A stretch of DNA of 19,784 nt from CF-39 sp036518215 (GCA_036518215.1 DATDNP010000161.1:1-19784); one strand, 5' to 3'. Positions 1 to 6,802 are shown, numbered from the stretch's first letter. The notes: generated by a model not told the origin, from the sequence alone. Translations and numbers: made by a program.

Positions 1-1839
1 GCCGTCCGCGGACCGCTCGAGCCACACGATGTCGCTCTGACGCGGCGCGTGGACGCCACGCGAGATCGCGACACGCATGCCGCCGAGCTCCGCGACCGCC
101 GCGGTGAGCTCGGCCTGCTCGTCCTCGTCCGACGTCCGCGCGGCGAGGCGGTCGGCCGCTGCCGCGACGCCCGCGAGCGAGTCGGCGAGGCGCTCCGCGC
201 TGAGCTCGACCGGCAGCCACCGCTCGTCGCTCGCCCGGATCCCGGGGGTGATGCGCAGGCGGTCCTCGAGGGCGCGCGGGTCGATGAGCGCGCCGAGCGC
301 CGCGAGCAGCTCAGCGGTGCGCTCGCGCGCGTACCCGATCTCGCGGCGCAGCGCTTCCGCGAGCTCGGCGCGATCGTCACGGAGCGCCGTTGTGACCGCG
401 GGCGCGCGGGCCACCCGATCGAGCGCGCGGCGCGCGCTGCGGTCGTCGAGCGTGAGCCCGAAGGCGTCGGTCGCGACCTCCTCGAGGCGGTGCGCCTCGT
501 CGACCACGAGGTGTTCCGACGGTGGCAGGAGCGCACCGCGCATCCGAGCGTCCTGCAGGAGGAGCGCATGATTCGTGATGACGAGACCCGACTTCGCGGC
601 CGCGTCGCGCGCGCGCTGGAGATAGCAGCCGCCCGGGACGCGCGCGCACCGTCGCGCGTCGCACGTCTCGTCATCGGCGGACACCCGCGGCCAGAGCTCC
701 GACTCGCCGCCGAGGAGGTTGAGCTCCGCGCGATCGCCGGACGTCGTGTCGAGCCGCCACACGAGCGTCTTCAGCGCGAGGCGCGCCTCCTCACGCGTGA
801 CGACCTGCGACCGGAACTGTTGCCAGCGGCGCGGACACAGGTAGTTCGTACGTCCCTTCAGCACGGTGACCGTGACGTTCGTGCCGAGCGCCTCCTGTAC
901 GGCGGGGATGTCCTTCCGGACGAGCTGGTCCTGCAGCGGCAGCGTGTGCGTGCTGACGATGACGCGCTCGCCGGCGAGCGCGCGCGACAGCGCGGGGACC
1001 AGATACGCGAGCGACTTCCCCACTCCGGTGCCGGCTTCGGCGACGAGCGGTCCGCCCTCGTCGAAGACGCGCTCGATCGCGGCGGCGAGCTGTCGCTGCT
1101 CGTCGCGCTCCTCGAATCCACCGAGGGACCGCGCCAGCGGGCCGTCGGCCGCGAACGCCGACGCGACGGTCACGGCCGCCGCAGGCGGGGACACGCGTCC
1201 GGCGGGGGCCCGCGACGGTCGCGGGACAGCGAACGCGTCGCGCACGGCGGTCGCGAGCGCGTCGGCGAAGAACTCCTCGAACGCCGGCCCGAGCAGGGTC
1301 GCGGTCGCGCGCGCCTCCTCGAGGACGGCCGGCGGAAGCTCCCGCGCGCGGCGCGCCAGCTCTCCGAGCACGGCGGCGGTCGTGAGCGCGTCGTCGAGCG
1401 CGCGGTGCGCAGCCTCCGGATGGATGTCGGCTGCGGCGGCGAGCGCCTGGAGCGCGTAGGTGGGCGCCGACGGGTACAGGATCGACGCGAGCTCGACCGT
1501 GTCGAGACGCTCGCGCCCGCCGACCCCGCCGCGCTCGAGGAAGGCGAGGTCGAACGCGACGTTGTGGCCGAGCGCCGGCGCGGTCCCGATGAAGTCGGCG
1601 AGGCGCGCGAGGGCGAGCTCGGCCGGAGGCGCGCCCACGAGATCCTCGTCGCGGATGCCCGTGAGACGCGTGATCGCCGGGGCGAGCGCGGCACCGGGGT
1701 CGACGAACGTCGCGAACCGCTCGCCGAGCGTGACGGCGCCATCGCGCTCGAGACGGACGCGCACCGCACCGATCTCGACGATGCGGTCGAGCGCCGGATC
1801 GAACCCTGTCGTCTCCAGATCGAGAGCTACGAGGTCTAT
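1..1839 (-). CDS. dinG: DinG-family ATP-dependent DNA helicase with N-terminal DnaQ-like exonuclease domain (C-terminus outside window)
   Basis: Superfamily 2 helicase of the XPD/DinG type fused to a 3'-5' exonuclease-like domain, the architecture seen in Gram-positive DinG proteins; it probably unwinds or trims damaged DNA or RNA-DNA hybrids. Numbering from the ATA at 1839: the exonuclease domain begins at once with VALDLETTG (D7, E9), then GHNVAFDLAF near residue 95 and the AAHRALDDA motif near residue 145. Walker A AEAGTGVGKS has its Lys at about 275; the DEAH box (VVDEAHRLEE) is near 447; ITNHALLLQD lies before it. Cysteines near 335, 393, 398 and 405 sit where this family binds a 4Fe-4S cluster. 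About 613 codons are visible; the C-terminal helicase half runs off the left edge. No ATG, GTG or TTG lies between the in-frame TAG at 1852-1854 and the first exonuclease motif, so the start is uncertain; the ATA at 1837-1839 sits where an ATG would be expected. Lies 117 bp downstream of gdhA on the same strand. Confidence 0.92.
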   Translation of the reverse strand, partial: MDLVALDLETTGFDPALDRIVEIGAVRVRLERDGAVTLGERFATFVDPGAALAPAITRLTGIRDEDLVGAPPAELALARLADFIGTAPALGHNVAFDLAFLERGGVGGRERLDTVELASILYPSAPTYALQALAAAADIHPEAAHRALDDALTTAAVLGELARRARELPPAVLEEARATATLLGPAFEEFFADALATAVRDAFAVPRPSRAPAGRVSPPAAAVTVASAFAADGPLARSLGGFEERDEQRQLAAAIERVFDEGGPLVAEAGTGVGKSLAYLVPALSRALAGERVIVSTHTLPLQDQLVRKDIPAVQEALGTNVTVTVLKGRTNYLCPRRWQQFRSQVVTREEARLALKTLVWRLDTTSGDRAELNLLGGESELWPRVSADDETCDARRCARVPGGCYLQRARDAAAKSGLVITNHALLLQDARMRGALLPPSEHLVVDEAHRLEEVATDAFGLTLDDRSARRALDRVARAPAVTTALRDDRAELAEALRREIGYARERTAELLAALGALIDPRALEDRLRITPGIRASDERWLPVELSAERLADSLAGVAAAADRLAARTSDEDEQAELTAAVAELGGMRVAISRGVHAPRQSDIVWLERSADG

Positions 1840-1865
1840 GGCTACCGATTTCTAGGGCGGCGAGA

Positions 1866-1889
1866 GGGAGGTCCCATTGGGGACCTCCC
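1866..1889. terminator. Perfect 10-bp hairpin, copy 1 (gdhA-dinG intergenic)
   Basis: Arms GGGAGGTCCC (1866-1875) and GGGACCTCCC (1880-1889) around the 4-nt loop ATTG. It is identical in both arms to the copy at 1922-1945. It lies 26 nt upstream of the presumed dinG start. There is no T-tract on either side, so a role as a terminator, attenuator or mRNA-stabilising structure is inferred from position only. Confidence 0.6.
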
Positions 1890-1921
1890 GGCCGCCAGCG
1901 TGCTGCGGGTCTTGAGGCGAA

Positions 1922-1945
1922 GGGAGGTCCCATAAGGGACCTCCC
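1922..1945. terminator. Perfect 10-bp hairpin, copy 2 (just after gdhA stop)
   Basis: Arms GGGAGGTCCC (1922-1931) and GGGACCTCCC (1936-1945) around loop ATAA. It begins 10 nt after the gdhA stop codon on the minus strand, the usual place for a terminator. On the minus strand it is followed by TTCGCC, so the U-tract is missing. The duplicate at 1866-1889 has the same arms with a different loop. Confidence 0.65.
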
Positions 1946-1955
1946 GTCATCAGAA

Positions 1956-3230
1956 CTAAGGGTAGATGCCGCGGGTCAACGTCGCTTCCGCGACGCGATG
2001 GACGGCGACCATGTACGCGGCCGTGCGCATGTCGACCTTGTTCTTCTTCGACATGTCGAGCACGTCGTTGAAGGACTTGACCATGACCTCCTTGAGGCGT
2101 GCGTTGATCGTCGCCTCGCGCCAGAAGAGGTTCTGAAGGTCCTGCACCCATTCGAAGTACGACACGGTGACGCCGCCGGCGTTGCAGAGGATGTCGGGGA
2201 TGAGGAAGGCGCCGCGGTCGAAGAGGATACGGTCGGCCTCGGGCGAGGTCGGGCCGTTCGCGGCCTCCGCGATGATCTTCGCCCTGATCTTCGGCGCGTT
2301 GTGCTCGCCGATCTGGTTCTCGATCGCCGCCGGGATGAGGACGTCGCAGTCGAGCTCCAGAAGCTCGGCGTTCGTGATCTCCTCGGACCCCGGGAAGCCG
2401 ACGACCGTGCCCGTCTCGCGCTTGTACGCGTCGATCTTGTTCGGGTCGAGCCCCTTCGCGCTGTAGATCGCGCCGTGCGTGTCGGAGACGCCGAGGACCT
2501 TCGCCCCGAGCTCGGCCATGAACTTCGCGGAGAACGAACCCGCGTTCCCGAAGCCCTGCACGACGACCCGCGCGCCCTCGAGATCCATGCCCAGGTGCTT
2601 CGCCGCCTCGATGATCGTGTACACGGCGCCGCGGGCGGTCGCTTCGCTGCGACCCTCGCTGCCCCCGATGGAGATCGGCTTCCCGGTGACGACCGCGGGG
2701 ACGGTGTACCCGTGGTGCATCGAGTACGTGTCCATGATCCACGCCATCGTCTGCGCGTTCGTGTTCACGTCGGGTGCGGGGATGTCGCGCTCGGGACCGA
2801 TGAGCAGCATGATCTCGGTGGCGTAGCGCCGAGTGAGCGTCTCGAGCTGCTGCGCCGTCATGTTCTTCGGGTCGCAGACCACGCCGCCCTTCGCGCCGCC
2901 GTACGGGATGCCGACGACGGCGCATTTCCACGTCATCCACATCGCCAGCGCCTTGACCTCGCCGATCGTGACCGCCGGGTGATAGCGGATGCCGCCCTTG
3001 CCGGGGCCGCGCGACACGTTGTGCTGCACGCGATAGCCCGTGAACACCTTCACGACGCCATCGGCCATGCGGACGGGGAAGTGCACGGTGAGCTCGCGCT
3101 GGCAGGTCGCGAGGACGCCGCGCATGTTCGGGTCGAGGTGGAGCTTGTCGGCCGCGATGTTGAACTGCTCCTGGGCCACTTCCCAGGGATCACGCTGGGT
3201 GTGATCGATGACCGCTGCCTTTGTGGCCAC
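1956..3230 (-). CDS. gdhA: Glutamate dehydrogenase (Glu/Leu/Phe/Val dehydrogenase family)
   Basis: Hexameric-type glutamate dehydrogenase, interconverting glutamate and 2-oxoglutarate plus ammonia with NAD(P). At 424 residues it has the length of the ~420-residue bacterial and archaeal enzymes. Visible motifs: GPGKGGIRYHP (Lys at about 78), the active-site segment IPYGGAKGGVVCDP (catalytic Lys about 114), PAPDVNTN (catalytic Asp about 154), the Rossmann loop VQGFGNAGSF (about 224-233), and the conserved CNAGGVTVSYFEWVQ near the C-terminus. The start is GTG at 3228-3230, preceded by a strong Shine-Dalgarno GGAGG with 5 nt spacing. The upstream ligase-like gene ends 13 bp before it on the same strand, so the two may be cotranscribed. 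Cofactor preference cannot be read with confidence. Confidence 0.97.
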   Translation of the reverse strand: MATKAAVIDHTQRDPWEVAQEQFNIAADKLHLDPNMRGVLATCQRELTVHFPVRMADGVVKVFTGYRVQHNVSRGPGKGGIRYHPAVTIGEVKALAMWMTWKCAVVGIPYGGAKGGVVCDPKNMTAQQLETLTRRYATEIMLLIGPERDIPAPDVNTNAQTMAWIMDTYSMHHGYTVPAVVTGKPISIGGSEGRSEATARGAVYTIIEAAKHLGMDLEGARVVVQGFGNAGSFSAKFMAELGAKVLGVSDTHGAIYSAKGLDPNKIDAYKRETGTVVGFPGSEEITNAELLELDCDVLIPAAIENQIGEHNAPKIRAKIIAEAANGPTSPEADRILFDRGAFLIPDILCNAGGVTVSYFEWVQDLQNLFWREATINARLKEVMVKSFNDVLDMSKKNKVDMRTAAYMVAVHRVAEATLTRGIYP

Positions 3231-3243
3231 GTATTCCTCCGTC

Positions 3244-3861
3244 TTATCTGGCCGCGTTGATCTTCTCGACGACGAGCCAATCGTTGGTCGTGCGACCGGG
3301 TGCGTACGTGCTGTTCCAGTTCTTCAGGACCACGCGCTGGAATCCCTGACCCCCGAGCGTGTCGCGCCAGGACCGCAGGTTGCGTGAGACATACGGCGTG
3401 AGCCGGACGTTCTTGCTCGGCACGAGGACGCCTTCGAGGTGGCGGCGTCGCTCGAGGAGCGGCACCTCGAGGAGCGACTGGCCGTCGACCTCGAGCAGGT
3501 CGAACGCCGCGAAGATCTTCCGCGCGCTCTCGACGCGCGTCATGGCATTGCCCTCGGGATCGATCTCGAGCTCGGCCTCGTCGCGCCACTCGTCCACGAG
3601 CACGCCGTCGAAGGTCGCGCTCGCGGACTGCGTGTCGGCGACGATCGCGTCGTACAGCTCGCGCGGTCCCTCCAGCTCCCCCGCGTAGCCGACGAAGCGC
3701 GGGCCGTCCTGGCCGATCCGGACGAGCACGCGGGTGCCCTTCCATTCCGGCTCGAGGATGTGGCCCGTCGGCTCCGCGCGCTCGCGGACGTAGCGGGGTC
3801 GTTGGGGCAGAAGGTCCGCCCCGAGGGCGCTTTTCAAGCGATTTCCGACCGAGTATCCCAC
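3244..3861 (-). CDS. Degenerate ATP-dependent DNA ligase adenylation-domain-like protein (predicted catalytically inactive)
   Basis: The 205 residues follow the nucleotidyltransferase domain of LigD/LigC-type ligases but lack key residues. Motif I, normally K-W/Y-D-G-x-R, reads EPEWKGTRVLV (E39, K41): the lysine that takes the AMP is Glu and the Asp is Lys. Motif III reads FDGVLVDEW, with Val for the usual Glu. The FAAFDLLEVDGQSLLEVPLL block (about 117-136) is close to the family. The motif IV position is FQRVV instead of EGVV, while motif V keeps LKNWNSTYAPGR and DWLVVEK (Lys about 180). There is no C-terminal OB-fold. The frame stays open up to 4149, but the first ~95 codons of that extension are low-complexity and antisense to another ORF. 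I therefore choose GTG 3861 (TTG 3837 also possible). Two LexA-like boxes lie just upstream. Fold assignment is fairly safe; function is unknown. A non-ligating DNA-end or nick-binding role is inference. Confidence 0.62.
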   Translation of the reverse strand: MGYSVGNRLKSALGADLLPQRPRYVRERAEPTGHILEPEWKGTRVLVRIGQDGPRFVGYAGELEGPRELYDAIVADTQSASATFDGVLVDEWRDEAELEIDPEGNAMTRVESARKIFAAFDLLEVDGQSLLEVPLLERRRHLEGVLVPSKNVRLTPYVSRNLRSWRDTLGGQGFQRVVLKNWNSTYAPGRTTNDWLVVEKINAAR

Positions 3862-3865
3862 CCTC

Positions 3866-3893
3866 TTGACACCATGAACATCCGTTCTACTAT
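3866..3893 (+). promoter_or_regulatory. Sigma-70-type promoter for the 76-codon ORF
   Basis: Consensus -35 TTGACA at 3866-3871, 16-bp spacer, -10 TACTAT at 3888-3893. The predicted start of transcription is near 3900, about 35 nt ahead of the ATG at 3935. A LexA-like box fills the spacer and another lies right after the -10. On the minus strand the same A-N3-T core reads CATAGT (3889-3894) and could serve as the -10 for the ligase-like gene, though no good -35 is visible in that direction. Confidence 0.6.
3876..3887. promoter_or_regulatory. LexA (SOS) box-like operator 1
   Basis: GAACATCCGTTC fits the GAAC-N4-GTTC core of Gram-positive type LexA operators. It lies in the spacer between the plus-strand -35 and -10. 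The arms are 4 bp, without the flanking C/G pair of the full palindrome. Its centre is 20 bp from the second box, so both could lie on the same helix face. Confidence 0.6.
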
Positions 3894-3894
3894 G

Positions 3895-3908
3895 CGAACG
3901 TCCGTTCG
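3895..3908. promoter_or_regulatory. LexA (SOS) box-like operator 2
   Basis: CGAACGTCCGTTCG is a perfect 5-bp-arm palindrome matching the CGAAC-N4-GTTCG LexA operator known from Bacillus and actinobacteria. It lies immediately downstream of the plus-strand -10, so bound repressor would block initiation. On the minus strand it lies just upstream of the candidate CATAGT -10. Confidence 0.68.
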
Positions 3909-3934
3909 AATCACGTCTCGAGGGGGAGCCTGAG

Positions 3935-4165
3935 ATGGCCGTCGCCACCGCTGCACTCATGACCAACGCGAGCGTGCCTTCCGCGCGGCGCGCCGGGCCC
4001 GCGCCCGATGTCCGGGTCCCGCCGCGCGTGTATTCCCCGTTCCCGCACCGCCGCCTGGCGCGTCCCATGGCGGTCCGTGCGGACGCGGAGACGGCAAGCG
4101 TGGCGCCTGGCCGGCCCCGCTGGCTCGTCTTCCGCGCCCGGCGCGACACGACGCGCTCCGCCTAG
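3935..4165 (+). CDS. Small basic Arg/Pro-rich protein, candidate SOS-induced ORF
   Basis: 76 codons, ATG at 3935, with Shine-Dalgarno AGGGGGAG at 3921-3928 and 6 nt spacing, behind a consensus-like promoter overlapped by two LexA-type boxes. The product is rich in Arg, Ala and Pro, strongly basic, with no transmembrane segment, signal peptide or recognised domain; the C-terminal part reads RPRWLVFRARRDTTRSA. Third codon positions are strongly GC, like the neighbouring genes, which favours real coding. Its TAG overlaps the TAG of the opposite-strand slipin gene in a shared CTAG at 4162-4165. I do not recognise the family. The regulatory signals are better evidence than the protein itself; it might also be a non-conserved ORF on an SOS-controlled transcript. 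Confidence 0.48.
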   Translation: MAVATAALMTNASVPSARRAGPAPDVRVPPRVYSPFPHRRLARPMAVRADAETASVAPGRPRWLVFRARRDTTRSA

Positions 4166-5046
4166 GCGCCTTCCTTCTTCTTCGGCTCGCCGTTGCCGCT
4201 CGCGAACGCCGCGAGCGGTGCGGCGAGGGCCGAGAACTCGCTCGGGATGATGAACTTCGTCGCGGGCGACGCGCCCAGCTGACGCAGCGCGTCGAGGTAC
4301 TGAAGCGTCATCGTCCGCGGGTCGGCGTGGCCGGCCGTGTCGTTGATCTTGTCGAGCGCGAGCGCGAAGCCTTCCGCACGCAGGACCTGCGACTGCTTCG
4401 CGCCCTCCGCCTGCAGGATGTTCGACTGCTTGTCGCCCTCGGCGACGAGGATGGCCGACTGCTTCTTCCCCTCTGCCTCGAGGATCGCCGCGCGGCGGTT
4501 CCGCTCGGCGGACATCTGCCGGTTCATGGCCTCCTGGATGTCGCGCGGCGGAGTGATCTCGCGGATCTCGACGGTCGTGACCTTCACGCCCCAACGCTGT
4601 GTGACCTCATCGAGCTTCGTGCGGAGCACCTCGTTGATCTGCTCGCGCTTCGAGAGCACGTCGTCGAGAGCGATGTCGCCGATCACGGCACGCAGGGTCG
4701 TCGTCGCGATGCCCTGCACCGCGGAGCGGAAGTTCTGCACCTTCAGCACCGAGTCGGCGGCGTCGACGACCTTCTGGTAGATGAGGAAGTCGATCGAGAT
4801 CGGCGCGTTGTCCTTGCTGATGCAAGTCTGCTGCGGGATCTCGACGACGAACTCGCGCAGATCGACGAGCGACGGTCGCTGGATGTACGGCAGGAGCAGC
4901 ACGAGACCCGGCCCGGTCGTCTTCTGGTAGCGCCCGAGGAACAGCACGACGAGCCGCTGGTACTCCTGGACGATGTGGACGGTGGCGCGGATGAGCAAGA
5001 TGAGCACGACCGCGAGGAAGATCGCGATCGCGAGTGACACATCCAT
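4162..5046 (-). CDS. Slipin/stomatin-like SPFH (band 7) membrane protein
   Basis: 294 residues with the standard slipin layout: one N-terminal membrane segment (about 5-25), the SPFH/band 7 domain starting at VQEYQRLVVLFLGRY, and a predicted coiled-coil with repeats of EAEGKKQS/VAEGDKQS/QAEGAKQS type (about 185-230), ending in a Lys-rich tail. Such proteins form ring-like oligomers in lipid microdomains. The gene starts 2 nt after the stop of the NfeD protease gene and has a GGGAGGG Shine-Dalgarno, so it is cotranscribed with it. In Pyrococcus the NfeD-type protease cleaves its slipin partner near the C-terminus, and this pair probably has the same relation. No family residue appears to be missing. 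Confidence 0.93.
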   Translation of the reverse strand: MDVSLAIAIFLAVVLILLIRATVHIVQEYQRLVVLFLGRYQKTTGPGLVLLLPYIQRPSLVDLREFVVEIPQQTCISKDNAPISIDFLIYQKVVDAADSVLKVQNFRSAVQGIATTTLRAVIGDIALDDVLSKREQINEVLRTKLDEVTQRWGVKVTTVEIREITPPRDIQEAMNRQMSAERNRRAAILEAEGKKQSAILVAEGDKQSNILQAEGAKQSQVLRAEGFALALDKINDTAGHADPRTMTLQYLDALRQLGASPATKFIIPSEFSALAAPLAAFASGNGEPKKKEGA

Positions 5047-5048
5047 GA

Positions 5049-6380
5049 CTAGCTTCCCTCCCTTGCGCTCGAAGCCTCAGCAGTGGGCTCGACGATAAGC
5101 CTGACGCCCTCGACCCGACGGACGCGAACGGCCGTCCCCTTCGGGATGGCCGCATCGGCGGACGCGGACCAGTCTTCACCGCCGACGTACGCGATCCCGG
5201 TCGGCGCGATGTCCGATTTCGCCGTGCCCGTCGCGCCGATGAGCATGTGCGTGCCGATCACGACCGGCAGCCCGCGCATCCGGAACGCGAGGCGGAATAC
5301 CACGAGGAAGAACGCCGCGGTGACGGCGACGATGGTCGCGATGACCACGGGATCGACGGTCGCGCGGAACCCCGGGAACGTCGGCGTCGACGGGAACAGG
5401 ATGATCGTCCCCGCGATGAGCGCGGCGATGCCTCCCGCGGTGAGGAGCCCGTGGCTCATCACCTTGATCTCAGCGATGAACAGCACGATCGCGAACACCA
5501 TGAGCGCGACGCCCGTCGCATTCGCGTCGAGCGTCCCGAACGCGAAGAGCGCGAGGACGACCGCGATGACGCCGATGATGCCCGGGAACAGCAGGCTCGG
5601 ATTCGAGAGCTCGAAGATGATGCCGTACGTGCCGATCGTGAAGAGGAGCACCGCGATCTGTGGGTCAACGACGAGATGCAGCACGCTCTCGAACGGGTTC
5701 GGGCTTGCGTCGGAGGTGCTCGCGCCCTTCGTCGCGAGCGTCACGCGGCCCGCCGCCGTCGTGACGGTGCGCCCGTCGATCTTCGCGAGCAGATCGGCGA
5801 CGTCGTCGGCCTCGAGGTCCGCGACGTTCGTTCGGACCGCCTCGTCGACGCCGACGCTCACGCTGTTCCGGACGGCGCTCTCGGCCCACTGCGCGTTCTT
5901 TCCCCGGGCGTTCGCGATGTTCACGATGTGGGCGACAGCGTCGTTCTCCGCCTTCGTGCGCAGGTCGCCCTGGATGTCGTTCCCCGATGAGTCGACGGGG
6001 TGCGCCGCGCCGATGTTCGTCGCGGGTGCCATCGCCGCGATGTTGCCGGCGAGCGTGATGAACGTGCCCGCAGAGGCCGCCCGCGCGCCCGTCGGAGCGA
6101 CGTACGTCACCACCGGCACGCGTGCCGTGAGCATGCGCGCCGTGATGCCGTACGTGGAGTCGATGAGACCACCGGGCGTGTCGATGACGAACACGATCGC
6201 GGCGACGCCACGATCCTCGGCCTCCCCGATGACGCGCTCGACGTACCGCTCGGTGATCGGGTTGATCGCGCCCTCGATGCTGCCGACCATGACCGTTCTC
6301 GGCTCGGCGGCCGTCGCGACCATCCCGCCGAGCCCCAGCGCCAGGGCAACGACGGAGACGAGCCGGACGAGCATGCGCAT
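5049..6380 (-). CDS. NfeD-type membrane-bound ClpP-class serine protease
   Basis: 443 residues from the ATG at 6378-6380. An N-terminal signal/anchor segment (about 4-24) is followed by a ClpP-class protease domain with IDTPGG (about 66-71), the nucleophile motif GARAASAGTF (Ser about 103) and the Lys of RTKAENDA (about 143), the Ser-Lys dyad of this family. Several hydrophobic helices occupy about 230-360, and the C-terminus is the soluble OB-fold NfeD domain (LIGATGTAKSDIAPTG onward). The frame is open to 6509, but the extra 43 residues are Arg-rich, with no signal peptide. The ATG at 6380 has TATCCT (6387-6392, minus strand) 6 nt before it and no Shine-Dalgarno, which fits a leaderless transcript. 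First gene of the nfeD-slipin operon. Confidence 0.94.
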   Translation of the reverse strand: MRMLVRLVSVVALALGLGGMVATAAEPRTVMVGSIEGAINPITERYVERVIGEAEDRGVAAIVFVIDTPGGLIDSTYGITARMLTARVPVVTYVAPTGARAASAGTFITLAGNIAAMAPATNIGAAHPVDSSGNDIQGDLRTKAENDAVAHIVNIANARGKNAQWAESAVRNSVSVGVDEAVRTNVADLEADDVADLLAKIDGRTVTTAAGRVTLATKGASTSDASPNPFESVLHLVVDPQIAVLLFTIGTYGIIFELSNPSLLFPGIIGVIAVVLALFAFGTLDANATGVALMVFAIVLFIAEIKVMSHGLLTAGGIAALIAGTIILFPSTPTFPGFRATVDPVVIATIVAVTAAFFLVVFRLAFRMRGLPVVIGTHMLIGATGTAKSDIAPTGIAYVGGEDWSASADAAIPKGTAVRVRRVEGVRLIVEPTAEASSAREGS

Positions 6381-6386
6381 GCGTCG

Positions 6387-6392
6387 AGGATA
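6387..6392 (-). promoter_or_regulatory. Putative -10 of a leaderless nfeD transcript
   Basis: On the minus strand TATCCT (TAnnnT) ends 6 nt before the chosen ATG, so transcription would start at or next to the start codon. The same hexamer stands 7 nt before aroA. No convincing -35 is seen. Confidence 0.4.
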
Positions 6393-6445
6393 GAGCGCTG
6401 TAGAGCGACGACCGTCGTGTGTGCACCCCACGCGGATCGTCGGAT

Positions 6446-6802
6446 TCACCCGACGATGCGGAGCCGGACCGGGACGCGCCCGCGCTCGACGTACCAATCG
6501 GCGACCCACTCCTGGCCGTACTTGTCGCGCCAGAGGCGCACGAGGTCGCGCAGCGCGGACATTGTGTCAGCGATCTCCTCGCGCGCGGCGACGAGCTCGT
6601 GCCCATCGACGCGAAGGCGGCAACGCGGCTCGCGCTCGAGATTCCGATACCAATCCGTCGTCGCGTCGGTGCGCAGCCACACCGCGTCGCCGTCGTAGGC
6701 GAACCACACCGTCGTCTCGTGTGGGCGTCCGGTCCGGCGACCGCGCGTGACGAGCACGACCTCCTCCGCCGTTCGCAGCGCGTCGCGCGCGGCCTCCGTC
6801 AC
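6446..6802 (-). CDS. Small split-barrel flavin/deazaflavin-binding-like protein (PPOX or DUF2255/nitroreductase-like)
   Basis: 118 residues with the typical start of FMN/F420-binding split-barrel proteins: VVLVTRGRRTGRPHETTVWF (about 15-34), then DGDAVWLRT, TDWYRNLEREPRCRLRVDG (about 48-66) and a C-terminal helix. The RGRRTGRP loop is the phosphate-binding type of segment in this superfamily. Substrate and cofactor cannot be told from sequence. The start is GTG at 6800-6802, overlapping the stop of the upstream hydrolase gene as GTGA, so the two are translationally coupled. Family-level identity is moderately sure; the exact subfamily is open. Confidence 0.65.
   Translation of the reverse strand: MTEAARDALRTAEEVVLVTRGRRTGRPHETTVWFAYDGDAVWLRTDATTDWYRNLEREPRCRLRVDGHELVAAREEIADTMSALRDLVRLWRDKYGQEWVADWYVERGRVPVRLRIVG

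Noticed and set aside
49..1935. 628-codon open frame on the plus strand
   Set aside because: It is antisense to the dinG frame, whose exonuclease, Walker A, DEAH and Fe-S cysteine motifs are unmistakable. The product is Arg/Glu/Ala-rich without a domain, as expected for the complement of high-GC codons.
1998..3260. 420-codon plus-strand open frame
   Set aside because: Complement of gdhA, which has all family motifs and a strong Shine-Dalgarno.
3836..3877. Minus-strand mini-ORF starting at ATG 3875-3877 ahead of the ligase-like gene, as a leader peptide
   Set aside because: Only 13 codons, no convincing Shine-Dalgarno and no regulatory codon run; it overlaps the chosen start in another frame.
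3862..4149. N-terminal extension of the ligase-like protein to the ATG at 4149
   Set aside because: The added ~95 residues are Arg/Ser/Thr-rich, unlike any ligase part, would read through the LexA boxes and promoter, and are antisense to the 76-codon ORF, which has its own ribosome-binding site.
5049..6509. NfeD protein starting at 6509
   Set aside because: The extra 43 residues are Arg-rich and would bury the signal/anchor helix; the ATG at 6380 has a -10-like element at leaderless distance.
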